In this document: piece after piece, positions 51,124-59,757 of the stretch
Layout of the letters: each line of letters starts with the position of its first letter
Position numbering within the stretch: the stretch's first letter is position 1
Source of the DNA: an uncultured Lachnospiraceae bacterium
GTDB taxonomy: Bacteria; Bacillota; Clostridia; Lachnospirales; Lachnospiraceae
Direction: 5' to 3'
NCBI GenBank assembly: GCA_944381575.1
Contig: CALWLS010000004.1
Location: 124,001 to 188,000, forward strand
DNA length: 64,000 nucleotides
The notes under the pieces: generated by a model
Seen by the model: the letters and a program-made list of their open reading frames with translations, nothing else
The model's database searches: none
Told to the model about the DNA's origin: nothing
Position numbers and translations under genes: made by a program

Positions 51124-53618
51124 CCTATCCTCGCTTTCAGTGCCTGAACATTGCCGAGAGACCTATCATAAGCGGCCGTAGTTCTACCCACCAAAGCCTT
51201 GCCATCAAGGATAATATCCTTCTGCTGCGCTATCTCCGGAAGATAAGCCCTCAAAAGAGCTATAACCTCCGTCATAACGGCTATATTTCCATCTGAACCA
51301 CCGGCCCCCGCATATAATGAAGACATCTCAGGAGACATATTCCAGGCAAGAGCAGAAATGGCGTTATCTATCCTCCACTGATTATCCTTTATGCCTTTGG
51401 CCAAACCCTCCATGAAATCAGGCATCCAGGTTTCATATTCCCTGAGCGGCCCCTTATCAGGTCTTGAGAAATGCAGCCATTCAGATATAGTATTGCCTAT
51501 ACCGCGAACCGCATCTACTACGCCACTTATCTTTTCCTTTATTCCATTAATAAAGCCCTGTATGAAGTCTTTGCCCCATTGTAGTGCCATTTCCGGAAGA
51601 GATTTAAGGAAATCAATAGCTGACTGAATACCACTCACTACAGCTTCTTTTATAGCTGAGACTTTTTCACGTACACCTGACACTATATTTGTAAATACTG
51701 TAATAACTTTCGATCTTATAGATTCAACTGCCTGCGAGAACAGCTCTTTTATCAATGTCCAGGTCTCTGTGATAAAATTTTTAACTTCAGTAAACTTTGT
51801 CTGTATAGCACTTGCTATATTGTTGAACGCTTCTACAGCCTTCGCTTTTAGCGACTCCCATAAGCTCAATATGGTTGTCGTAACTTTTGACCACAGGTTA
51901 CCGAACCATTCAGTTATAGCTCCCCAGTTGGTTACAATCGCTATAATGGCCGCAATACCGGCAACAATACCAGCTATAATACCTATTGCCGGGGCTAAAA
52001 CGCCTGTTCCGAATACAGCTACTATACTCATTATCGTTGTTATTACCGGCATCAATGAACTTAATGCTGCGGTAACCCCTCCGATAGCTATGGCAATGTT
52101 CGTTATTGTTGGATTGTTCGTTAAGAAACTAAGTATCTCCGATATTTTCTGAGCCAATGGAGGAAGTATCTTAACGGCAAGCTCCGTTAACTGCGCAGCC
52201 AGTGGAAGCAGTGCCATCTGAATCTCCCTCCAGGCTGCGGTCATTTGCTGACTATCCGTAGTGGTTGCCTCATTCAAGGCCTGAGCTTTTCCAATAACGT
52301 TGTCGTAAGCGTTTCCTGTACTCGTAAGCGCAGTAATGAATTTAAGGCTGCCATCTTCTGCCATAGTCCCGAACGCCTGGGCAGCCATATTCAAAGCATC
52401 CTGTTGATTAGTCGCACTTCCGATATCCTCAACAATAGAATCTATTACCTGCTTTTGAGTAGCCTCTCCATTCTCCCAGGCGGTGAACAGTTCCTGTGTT
52501 TTCTGACTGTATATATCTATACTGTCCGCAATAGTTCCATCTACAAGCCTTGTGGTAACCTCATTTATAGCATCGTTTACCTTGTCAAGATTATAGGCTC
52601 CTCCATCCAGGCCATTATTTAAAAGCTGGAAATACTCGCTTACACTATAGCCTGCCTGAGCAAATTTCCCTGCATACTCCGACAGATTGTCTCCAAGCTC
52701 ATTTGTCTTGTCGAGTCCATTTTGCGTGCCGGCAACTATATAATCCATTGCTGTCTGTGCAGACAGACCGAACTGCTCCATCAAGGATCTGGCACCTCTT
52801 AAGGTCTCATTCATATCTATTCCGAATGTATCCTCAAGGATTATCGCCTGCGACACTATATTGGTGAGATCTGTATCCGATAATTCTCCAAGATTCCTTT
52901 TTGCTGCTATAACGGCTTCAGATACGGAATCCATGCTGTCCCCGACTCCGCTCTTATAGACATTTTCTATAATATTCGCAGTATTTCGAGCAGCATCCCC
53001 GGTTTCACCAAAGTATGATGTGGCCTTTGTCACAGCTGACTCGTATTCGCTGCCCAGATCCATAAGACTCTGCCCGGCATCTTTTATGGAATCACCCACA
53101 CCTGAAATTTTATCCCCGATATTCATCGCGGCATCAATCGTGGAATAATCTGCAAGACGCTCGACCTTGTCTACAGTATCATCAATATCATCTCCAAACG
53201 CGTCAATACTGATTCCGGCATTGTCTGCAGCATTTTTAAGAGCCTGCATTCTGTCAGTTGTCTGCTGCAATTCGGTTTTATATGAACCCAACTTGGATTC
53301 AGTTTCAACAAGCTCCCTCTGAAGTGCACGGAACTTATCCTCGCCAAGAGTTCCTGCAGCAACTTGACTTTCTGCCTGCTTATATGCGGTTTTTAATATT
53401 TCAAGCTTATCTGATGTTTTATCTATGGACTTTGTCAGCAGGTCCTGTTTTTGTTCCAGGAGAATAAGACTGTCCGGACTGAATTTAAGATCCTTGTTTA
53501 AGGCTCGCAATTCCTTCTGCATTCCGGCAAGTCCGTCAGTCGCCTTATTTATGGCTTTATCAAGGCCTGTTGAATCCCCATTTAATTCTATTGTGATCCC
53601 TTTTATTTTCTCTGACAT
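51120..53618 (-). CDS. Phage tail tape measure protein
   Basis: About 832 residues. Long coiled coils at the N-terminus (LDKAINKATDGLAGMQKELR, LLEQKQDLLTKSIDKTSDKL), the TP901-type region with FGLSAQTAMDYIVAGTQNG, hydrophobic segments (about 510-580; NIAIAIGGVTAALSSLMP, IIAGIVAGIAAIIAIV) and a C-terminal region VRGIGNTISEWLHFSRPDKG that is common in tape measures. An in-frame ATG at 53645 lies within a terminator hairpin, so I use 53618. Sets tail length and is ejected at infection. Confidence 0.92.
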   Translation of the reverse strand: MSEKIKGITIELNGDSTGLDKAINKATDGLAGMQKELRALNKDLKFSPDSLILLEQKQDLLTKSIDKTSDKLEILKTAYKQAESQVAAGTLGEDKFRALQRELVETESKLGSYKTELQQTTDRMQALKNAADNAGISIDAFGDDIDDTVDKVERLADYSTIDAAMNIGDKISGVGDSIKDAGQSLMDLGSEYESAVTKATSYFGETGDAARNTANIIENVYKSGVGDSMDSVSEAVIAAKRNLGELSDTDLTNIVSQAIILEDTFGIDMNETLRGARSLMEQFGLSAQTAMDYIVAGTQNGLDKTNELGDNLSEYAGKFAQAGYSVSEYFQLLNNGLDGGAYNLDKVNDAINEVTTRLVDGTIADSIDIYSQKTQELFTAWENGEATQKQVIDSIVEDIGSATNQQDALNMAAQAFGTMAEDGSLKFITALTSTGNAYDNVIGKAQALNEATTTDSQQMTAAWREIQMALLPLAAQLTELAVKILPPLAQKISEILSFLTNNPTITNIAIAIGGVTAALSSLMPVITTIMSIVAVFGTGVLAPAIGIIAGIVAGIAAIIAIVTNWGAITEWFGNLWSKVTTTILSLWESLKAKAVEAFNNIASAIQTKFTEVKNFITETWTLIKELFSQAVESIRSKVITVFTNIVSGVREKVSAIKEAVVSGIQSAIDFLKSLPEMALQWGKDFIQGFINGIKEKISGVVDAVRGIGNTISEWLHFSRPDKGPLREYETWMPDFMEGLAKGIKDNQWRIDNAISALAWNMSPEMSSLYAGAGGSDGNIAVMTEVIALLRAYLPEIAQQKDIILDGKALVGRTTAAYDRSLGNVQALKARIG

Positions 53619-53628
53619 TTGCACACCA

Positions 53629-53660
53629 AAAAAGCAGCCTCCCATTTCTGGGAAACTGCT
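53629..53660 (-). terminator. Hairpin terminator/attenuator just upstream of the tape measure gene
   Basis: Minus strand AGCAG-tt-TCCCA-gaaa-TGGGA-gg-CTGCT followed by TTTTTT, ending 11 bp before the tape measure ATG. A partial attenuator here would lower tape measure expression relative to tail tube, whose product is needed in larger amount (inference). Confidence 0.75.
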
Positions 53661-53681
53661 TTGACTTGAAAATTATTTAAT

Positions 53682-53819
53682 TTACGCTATGAAATACACC
53701 CAATAGAATAAGGCAGCGCAAAGAATTGTTAACAGGATAATGATAATGATGGTGGCTTTTGCTATCCAGATAAATGATTTGTCAACTTTATTTCGTTTAT
53801 GTTTCTGTAAATCTCTCAT
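53682..53819 (-). CDS. Small phage membrane protein, 45 aa
   Basis: ATG 53819 to TAA 53684-53682. Basic N-terminus MRDLQKHKRNKVDKS followed by a single hydrophobic helix (TIIIIILLTILCAALFYWVY). No clear ribosome site, so start and expression are uncertain. Lies between the tail chaperones and tape measure; possibly a small moron-like or tail-assembly peptide. Confidence 0.5.
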   Translation of the reverse strand: MRDLQKHKRNKVDKSFIWIAKATIIIIILLTILCAALFYWVYFIA

Positions 53820-53855
53820 ATTTGAAATAATAACACATCGAAATATCGTTTACAA

Positions 53856-54020
53856 TCAGAAACGATCAAAGTCGTCCTGTCCGGCTACATATGCATATGT
53901 TTCATTATCATTACTGCGTTCCGTATACATATCTATAACTTCGCCTATAGTAAGGATGTCCATATCTGAAATACTGATTCCGGCCTGAACAGCTCTGAGC
54001 AAGAATAACGGCATCGTCAT
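53856..54020 (-). CDS. Tail assembly chaperone, downstream (T) part
   Basis: 54 codons from ATG 54020 (GGAGcgtga site) to TGA. MTMPLFLLRAVQAGISISDM, then TIGEVIDMYTERSNDNETY and DDFDRF match the T part of siphophage gpG/gpGT-type chaperones. The same frame lies -1 to the upstream gene and starts upstream of the ATG within an A-rich stretch, so it is likely made mainly as a frameshift fusion; it could also initiate alone. Confidence 0.75.
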   Translation of the reverse strand: MTMPLFLLRAVQAGISISDMDILTIGEVIDMYTERSNDNETYAYVAGQDDFDRF

Positions 54021-54037
54021 TTCACGCTCCGTCTGTT

Positions 54038-54376
54038 TTATTTTTTTTTACTCTTTGACATTGTTGAGATATTTGCGGCCCACAGGCTGAGTATATCTTT
54101 GATAGCTAAATAAATATCAAACACCTCGAACTGATCAAGCCATTCATCTATACCAGGTATGTCACTGTCAGCCTGGCGCGCCATAGTGTAGGCTATATTT
54201 TCAAGGACCTCTGTATTTCCCATGTCAAGACTTCCTGCCGTAACATTGAGGTTGAGCATGTTCATATCCTGAAAAAGGTCCTTGCCAAATAAATGTCTGT
54301 ACACACGCGGCGTATCCGCTGATGCTTTGAGCTTTACCCTGATTCCTGATATTTCAATTTCCTTTGTCAATGCCAT
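54038..54376 (-). CDS. Tail assembly chaperone, upstream (G) part
   Basis: 112 residues: ISGIRVKLKASADTPRVYRH and a helical rest, ending MSKSKKK. The end of the gene is AGT AAA AAA AAA TAA, i.e. a nine-A run usable as a -1 slippery site; slippage gives a fusion of about 173 residues ending at 53856. Lies directly after the tail tube gene, as in lambda-like order. Confidence 0.85.
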   Translation of the reverse strand: MALTKEIEISGIRVKLKASADTPRVYRHLFGKDLFQDMNMLNLNVTAGSLDMGNTEVLENIAYTMARQADSDIPGIDEWLDQFEVFDIYLAIKDILSLWAANISTMSKSKKK

Positions 54377-54388
54377 ATGCCGCCTCCA

Positions 54389-54970
54389 TTAAACTGTACC
54401 AGGGGTTGATTCATATACAGTTGTATACCATGAATTATATACTTCATCTGTGGTATCAGGGCTGGTCTTGGCCTTTACTCTGCCATCAGCAAGCGGCATT
54501 GCAGTAATGGTCATAGTATCTGTAGTTGGCTCTTTTGTATCCTCAACGGTCTGTCCGGATACATTTGGACGTGTACATGAGCAGCGATATAAAACATGTC
54601 TTGTTGCTTTCTTATCCCCGTTAAACTCAAACATAAGAGCAAATTCTGCGGGCTCTACGTTTGCGTTTTCCACATATACGCCATCTGTACCCTTTTCTTC
54701 TTTTAATATCTTTTCACGGAACTCGTCAGGTATAAGCGCTACTTCAAGATCACCACTGTATCCGGAGTTAGATGTACTCTGATAATAGATGATATCGTCC
54801 GCATAGAAAGGCGACGTTTCTCCCTCAGGATCCAGTGATAAACTTACGGCTCCTGGGATGGCAAAGGGAGTGTCCCAGGAGATGCTTCCATCTTCATCTT
54901 CTATAAGAAGAGCTGCGTATACGCTTTTAAGTCCAAACTTAACTTTATTCTTCTTGCTCGTTTCCGGCAT
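54389..54970 (-). CDS. Major tail (tube) protein, phi13 type
   Basis: 193 residues from ATG 54970 behind GGAGGtatatt (the frame is open upstream to 55000 inside the previous gene). KFGLKSVYAALL, GAVSLSLDPEGETSPFYADD, YSGDLEVALIPDEFREKIL and ALMFEFNGDKKATRHVLYRC are typical of the phi13-family major tail protein. Forms the tail tube. The C-terminal end is short and has no Ig-like extension. Confidence 0.9.
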   Translation of the reverse strand: MPETSKKNKVKFGLKSVYAALLIEDEDGSISWDTPFAIPGAVSLSLDPEGETSPFYADDIIYYQSTSNSGYSGDLEVALIPDEFREKILKEEKGTDGVYVENANVEPAEFALMFEFNGDKKATRHVLYRCSCTRPNVSGQTVEDTKEPTTDTMTITAMPLADGRVKAKTSPDTTDEVYNSWYTTVYESTPGTV

Positions 54971-55295
54971 AATATACCTCCGTATAATATAATATTTCAA
55001 ACATTGATTCAGCTTCTATCCACTGCTCCTCTTTCTGCCACGTAAGTCCCAGCTCCTTCAAGACGGCCTCAACCTGTCTTTCAAGCTGAAAATCCTTTTC
55101 CCCGGTATAAAGCTCTATATCAAGCTCATATATCTGCATATACAGCTCATTATCGGCATAGAAATTATTTGACTCATCAAAATACCACAAAATATAAGGC
55201 GGAGGCACAGCATCTTCCTCTGTGAACTGACGGTATTCAAAAGGCAGTCCGAGGGTCTGAAGCGCCGCTTTTATAATATCTTCATTAATCGTCAT
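54945..55295 (-). CDS. Tail completion/terminator protein
   Basis: 116 residues, mixed alpha/beta (ALQTLGLPFEYRQFTEEDAV, YILWYFDESNNFYADNELYM), in the position of the tail terminator that closes the tube. Overlaps the tail tube gene and the HK97 gp10-like gene. Assigned by position, size and general pattern. Confidence 0.75.
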   Translation of the reverse strand: MTINEDIIKAALQTLGLPFEYRQFTEEDAVPPPYILWYFDESNNFYADNELYMQIYELDIELYTGEKDFQLERQVEAVLKELGLTWQKEEQWIEAESMFEILYYTEVYYAGNEQEE

Positions 55296-55666
55296 AACTG
55301 TCTTTTTAGCTCCTTTTCTATGGCATCAACAGCATTCCGCTCAGCTTTGGCTATATGCGGAAAAGCACGTGTCCTGCCGCCATTTCTTTTAGCATGCCCT
55401 TTTTCAAGCAGATGAGTAAGACGATACTCTCCATTTCCGGCATACACCACGCTTTTTATGGATGTAGGGGCATCGGAAATTCTTTTGAATTTCCATGATC
55501 TGGCATAAGCCCCGCCGCCATTGTAGTTTCCCTTTGGCGATGTTTTTTTGAGCTCTTTTACCGCGTTTTTCCCCGCATTAATGATGACCTTCTTTAAAGT
55601 GTCACTTGCAATGGATGAATATTCCTGAAGAGCTTCCTCAATCTCTTTCACAAAATCGTTCTTCAT
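55292..55666 (-). CDS. HK97 gp10-family head-tail protein
   Basis: 124 residues: LKKVIINAGKNAVKELKKTSPKG then YARSWKFKRISDAPTSI, and LTHLLEKGHAKRNGGRTRAF, the highly typical gp10 motif with the GHxxxxGG turn. Part of the head-tail connector/tail-completion set. Confidence 0.92.
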   Translation of the reverse strand: MKNDFVKEIEEALQEYSSIASDTLKKVIINAGKNAVKELKKTSPKGNYNGGGAYARSWKFKRISDAPTSIKSVVYAGNGEYRLTHLLEKGHAKRNGGRTRAFPHIAKAERNAVDAIEKELKRQL

Positions 55667-56004
55667 GTCCGCATATCCTTATATGGAGTCTGTATGGATT
55701 CCAATGACATATAGAGACATGGAGGATATGTATCTTTAACCTGTATCTGCACTATCCTGTACTGCCTTCCATCTATCAGGATCACGTCATCCTGCTCATA
55801 GAGCTCATTTGGAAGTACAGCCACCATTTTGTTCAGAACTGTAGAGCTTACCTTTGCATCCCAGAATCGCTTCGCGCCTACAGTCTTGTCGCCAAAGCGT
55901 ATGTCTGTAAGTTTGTTTGATACTATGGTCCGATTTTTAACCTCACACAGGGTAAGGATCCCGCTGTTAAAAGTCTCAAATTTTCTATTCGTTATCCTCG
56001 GCAT
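55663..56004 (-). CDS. Head closure/head-tail joining protein
   Basis: 113-residue beta-rich protein (RFGDKTVGAKRFWDAKVSS, VILIDGRQYRIVQIQVKDTY) of SPP1 gp16/HK97 gp7-like type by size and location. Overlaps both neighbours by 4-20 bp. Confidence 0.8.
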   Translation of the reverse strand: MPRITNRKFETFNSGILTLCEVKNRTIVSNKLTDIRFGDKTVGAKRFWDAKVSSTVLNKMVAVLPNELYEQDDVILIDGRQYRIVQIQVKDTYPPCLYMSLESIQTPYKDMRT

Positions 56005-56278
56005 CTTTCTGCCACCTATCCATCTGAAGAGTTATGATCTCAGGCTGGTAATTTCTCCAGAATTCATCCAGCGCTCCGGATCTCTCATACATGACATAAT
56101 TAAAGAGCAATGTTTTCTCTTCATTATCGTTCTCAAAATCACACTTACCGATCCTTTTTTCAAGAGCAGAAGCTCCACGGTTTGCCATTCCGTGAAGTTT
56201 CTGCCTCTCCTGTTCGGTAAGTTCCCAGGTGATATCGAGATAATTTATCAGCTCATTTAAAGTCTTTTCGCTTATCAT
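55985..56278 (-). CDS. Head-tail connector (adaptor) protein
   Basis: 97 residues, helical (LNELINYLDITWELTEQERQ, LFNYVMYERSGALDEFWRNY), in the place of the HK97 gp6/SPP1 gp15 adaptor right after the capsid gene. The YxMYERSxxLDEF motif is frequent in Firmicutes phage adaptors. Confidence 0.82.
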   Translation of the reverse strand: MISEKTLNELINYLDITWELTEQERQKLHGMANRGASALEKRIGKCDFENDNEEKTLLFNYVMYERSGALDEFWRNYQPEIITLQMDRWQKDAEDNE

Positions 56279-56297
56279 CTCAATATCTCCTTATCGT

Positions 56298-57776
56298 TTA
56301 ATCCTCCGTTGCCGGAGTGTAGGTTACGGTTACCGTATAGGTCTTTGTCTCTCCTCCGTCAGTTACTATGACTTTTACCGTGTTTTCAGCGCCGGAAGTC
56401 CACTTTACACTGCTGCCGTTTGCGATATTATTATCATTGTAGGTGATCTCCATAGACGCTGTAGCATCTGCCGGAGTAGCCGCTATCACAGCCGAAGGCT
56501 GGTCAGTGGCGAGCGTATATGTTGTCGTTGCCGCTGTGAATGCAGGAGTCAGAGGCTGACCGCCTATAGTAAGAGAATTAAGAGCGGCATTCTCTACATC
56601 GGTTATGCTGTCCACTGTTTCAACCTTGTAATATGCAGGCTGAAGATTCGTGATATCAAATACCACGAAGGCATTATTATCAATAGGGAAACCATGCGCA
56701 TACGTCTTTATAAGATATACCCTTTCATCTTCAAGAAAATGATACTCATCTGAGTATTCTATCCTTCCATTCTTCGACATGCCGCCACCACAGAAATACA
56801 GCTTTGCCATGCCGTATACAGCCTTACCCACAGGGACTGCTGCGCTCTGTAACACATCAATAGGGAACGGAAGCATGGATATATATCCACCTCCTGGAGC
56901 CGGCGCCTGAATAGCAGGTAATACCCTGGAGTAATAATCCTGTGGATTAACGAGCATAATAAGGCCATTTACAACTCTGGCCTGGCCTTTACCATTAATG
57001 GCAAGAATTGCCGTTGCGTTACCCAGCTGTATATTATCAAACTTGGTTATTGCCATAGCACTCTTATCAGGATAAACCCCACCCTGAACTGATACATCAT
57101 CTCCGACCTGCTTTGTCATGCCTATAGGCTGATCCTTGCCGGTACCGTTTATAATGCCGTCCTCAAGTCCATTTGCGAGTGCCTCCTGAAGTACCTGGCG
57201 CACATAACTGTCAAGCCACTGAGGGCCAAGATCAAGCATTGCCTTGCATACCGGCAGGAAGGCTGAAAGCTTGTCCTGGGTAACATCCACCTCCTTGAAT
57301 CCAGATGTAAGTTCCTGGACGATCTCGGCGCAAAGCTTTCCCCATGCTGCCTTCTCATATCCGTTAGTGTTCATCATGAGCTTTGTCAGGCCTGCCAGAC
57401 TGCTAAACTGGATTCTTGAAAGCAGAGGATGATTTGTCTTGAGATCGGTAAATACCTGATCGATAACGGTCTCAGGCATTACTACGTCTATATTGGCAAG
57501 AGCCTGCCTCGGCTCAGGAGCGCGCATGGCTTCGATGACCTTGTTATAATACTCTTTTTCCTTGGAAGTGAGCTGCCTTACGCCTCTTCCTGCCAGAACC
57601 TGGGCATCAGCAGCATCTATAAGACTCTGAGCCTGTTCCATTACCGATGCTTCTATCTGCTGACAAAGATTCGCAAACTCATTGCTGAACGCTTCCGAAT
57701 CGCCCTTCTGGATCGCATCATGCATGCGCTGTACGATCTCCTGCTTTTTCTGATTGATCACATCTAAATTTTTCAT
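56298..57776 (-). CDS. Major capsid protein with C-terminal cadherin/Ig-like domain
   Basis: 492 residues. N-terminal helical delta-type region (about 1-75), HK97-fold capsid domain about 90-395 (VMPETVIDQVFTDLKTNHPL, AWGKLCAEIVQELTSGFKEV, GDPQPIG-like GTGKDQPIGMT), and C-terminal 90 residues LNSLTIGGQPLTPAFTAATT ... ETKTYTVTVTYTP, a cadherin-like beta-sandwich (as in PF12733-type surface domains). The extension may decorate the capsid surface. Preceded by ClpP-type protease. Confidence 0.9.
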   Translation of the reverse strand: MKNLDVINQKKQEIVQRMHDAIQKGDSEAFSNEFANLCQQIEASVMEQAQSLIDAADAQVLAGRGVRQLTSKEKEYYNKVIEAMRAPEPRQALANIDVVMPETVIDQVFTDLKTNHPLLSRIQFSSLAGLTKLMMNTNGYEKAAWGKLCAEIVQELTSGFKEVDVTQDKLSAFLPVCKAMLDLGPQWLDSYVRQVLQEALANGLEDGIINGTGKDQPIGMTKQVGDDVSVQGGVYPDKSAMAITKFDNIQLGNATAILAINGKGQARVVNGLIMLVNPQDYYSRVLPAIQAPAPGGGYISMLPFPIDVLQSAAVPVGKAVYGMAKLYFCGGGMSKNGRIEYSDEYHFLEDERVYLIKTYAHGFPIDNNAFVVFDITNLQPAYYKVETVDSITDVENAALNSLTIGGQPLTPAFTAATTTYTLATDQPSAVIAATPADATASMEITYNDNNIANGSSVKWTSGAENTVKVIVTDGGETKTYTVTVTYTPATED

Positions 57777-57789
57777 GTTAATCCTCCAT

Positions 57790-58554
57790 TTACACTTTGT
57801 AATCCTTAAATATTTCCAGTATCTTGTTCTGAACTTTCGTTTTAACGAAGTCCTTTTCCTTTACGCTTCCCTGCATGATCTGAAGCTGCTCCCTGAATGA
57901 CTGCTGTTCATTGAGCTGCCTTCTGAGTTTCTGAAGCTCAACGTTGGGATCAGGAACAGAAGCCGGTTCATCATCCTCTCTTTTGTCCATGATCTCATCA
58001 ATGAGCCCATATTCCAGGGCTTTATCCGGTGTAAGGTATGTTTCTGCATCCATGAGTGCAGCAAGCTCTTCCTCTGATATCTTTGCCCGTTCCATAAATA
58101 CCTTGCGGTTCGATTCTGAAAGGACATCAAGATCATCGGCATATTTGCGGAGCTGAGTCGCATTACCGTAGCAATACATCCACATGTTATGGATAAGCGC
58201 TGACGTGCCCAGACACATTTTCCTTTCATCGCAGGCCTGAAGTATCAGAAATGCAATGCTGTGTGCAACACCATCAACTATGCCGATCTTGTGACAGGCC
58301 TTCTGCTTCAGCAGATTATAGATAGTAGTGCCTTCCTTTACTGAACCACCATCAGAGTTGATATGAAGTTCTATCTCCGTACCGTCCGGGATCTCAGAAA
58401 GCTTATCCCTGAAATACTTTGCCGAGGTCTCACTCTCTTTATAGGTCCAGGTATTCCAATCAAAATCTCCCTGAGAACTGACATCATCGTATATATAGAG
58501 CAGGGCTCTGTCAGCTTTCTGCTCTATTCGCCAATTTAAAATAGTGTTTTCCAT
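57790..58554 (-). CDS. ClpP-type prohead protease
   Basis: 254 residues. INSDGGSVKEGTTIYNLLKQ, catalytic Ser in DGVAHSIAFLILQAC and His in TSALIHNMWMY match the ClpP-like maturation proteases of HK97-type phages; Asp of the triad is expected near GLIDEIMD. A C-terminal coiled coil (LQKLRRQLNEQQSFREQLQ) may act as scaffold. Lies between portal and capsid. Confidence 0.92.
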   Translation of the reverse strand: MENTILNWRIEQKADRALLYIYDDVSSQGDFDWNTWTYKESETSAKYFRDKLSEIPDGTEIELHINSDGGSVKEGTTIYNLLKQKACHKIGIVDGVAHSIAFLILQACDERKMCLGTSALIHNMWMYCYGNATQLRKYADDLDVLSESNRKVFMERAKISEEELAALMDAETYLTPDKALEYGLIDEIMDKREDDEPASVPDPNVELQKLRRQLNEQQSFREQLQIMQGSVKEKDFVKTKVQNKILEIFKDYKV

Positions 58555-58563
58555 ACATCCTCC

Positions 58564-59739
58564 TTATGAAGTATCTAAGTCCATCTGCTTTAACGCTTCC
58601 TCAATAAATGAGTAATTCTTTGTGATGAAGTGCTTGTCTGCCCAATCCTCATCGATAGCGTTTTCCCCTATAGTCCGTCTCACATCGTTGATGGTGAAAG
58701 CACCGGAGGAGATCAGCTTGTCGATAGATGTAGCTATGTCCATGACATCTATGTGCTTTACAGCAGTCGTGTCTATATGGATCCTATTGCCTCTGACAAA
58801 ACCCTCGAAGCCATTTCGTTTTCGGTTTATTTCTTTTTCAAGCATCCTGGCCAGAGGATCTATACAGAAAGTCAAAAGCTCATCAATGGCTTTCTCGGTA
58901 TCCTGAACGTCTCCTTTAGCAAGGCTCGGAGGAAAAGAAAAAGCCCGTGCGGTGAAATCAAAGATATCATCGTACAGACTCTTTATATCTCTCGTGCTTT
59001 CTGTAGAATATGTCTTGCTCTGGCTGGATATATCGGTATAATCATATCCTTCGAAAAGCGGCAGTACAGCATTTTCAGACGAGAACAGATCCTTAAAGTA
59101 TTGGTTCATCAGATCGCTGAAGTTCTTCTTGAAATTCTGGTCGGCTGCTGCCGTAGCGCTGATTCTTAGAATGCCCCTGTTTCCCCGTGATTTGAGATAA
59201 GATTTTGCTGCATACTGGATCAGCTTTCCGTAGGTGTCTGTCATAGTATTAAGCAGGGCCCTCATGTCACGGTTATTAAGCTTCCAGTAAAGTACATCAG
59301 CCTGGTTAAAGACCCTGTTAAAGGTCATATTATCTACAGATACTGAGGAGAATCTATACCCACGGAGTGCATATTCTTCTTTAGAAAAACTGTCAGCCAC
59401 ATAAAGCTTTTGATCATGTTCTATTACAAGCGCTTCATTGTTGCGGTAAAGCATGCTGATAAGCTTTCGGAGGAAGTCTGCAGCATTCTGATTTGGGTTG
59501 GGTTCGATATTCCACAAATAATACTCGCTGCCCTTTGTTTCTCTGCCACCGATATATACCCTGAACTCACACTTTGAAAGGACACTTGCGATCTTATTTA
59601 CACATGCCCAGAATGCCACCTCGCGGACAAAGAGCTCACTTAGCATGCTCTGGGCTTCCGGGGTCTTTAGTATGTCTTCAATACTCACTACCTGAGTTTT
59701 GGCTCCAAATTTGGAACTGAGCCAGCTGAGAATACTCAT
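58564..59739 (-). CDS. Portal protein, HK97 family
   Basis: 391 residues. ACVNKIASVLSKCEFRVYIGG near the N-terminus, YYLWNIEPNPNQNAADFLRK, and the stem region with RAFSFPPSLAKGDVQDTEKA and LTFCIDPLARMLEKEINRK are typical. Forms the dodecameric DNA entry ring. Follows the large terminase by 18 bp. Confidence 0.93.
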   Translation of the reverse strand: MSILSWLSSKFGAKTQVVSIEDILKTPEAQSMLSELFVREVAFWACVNKIASVLSKCEFRVYIGGRETKGSEYYLWNIEPNPNQNAADFLRKLISMLYRNNEALVIEHDQKLYVADSFSKEEYALRGYRFSSVSVDNMTFNRVFNQADVLYWKLNNRDMRALLNTMTDTYGKLIQYAAKSYLKSRGNRGILRISATAAADQNFKKNFSDLMNQYFKDLFSSENAVLPLFEGYDYTDISSQSKTYSTESTRDIKSLYDDIFDFTARAFSFPPSLAKGDVQDTEKAIDELLTFCIDPLARMLEKEINRKRNGFEGFVRGNRIHIDTTAVKHIDVMDIATSIDKLISSGAFTINDVRRTIGENAIDEDWADKHFITKNYSFIEEALKQMDLDTS

Positions 59740-59757
59740 CGCATTCCTCCTTTCCTG

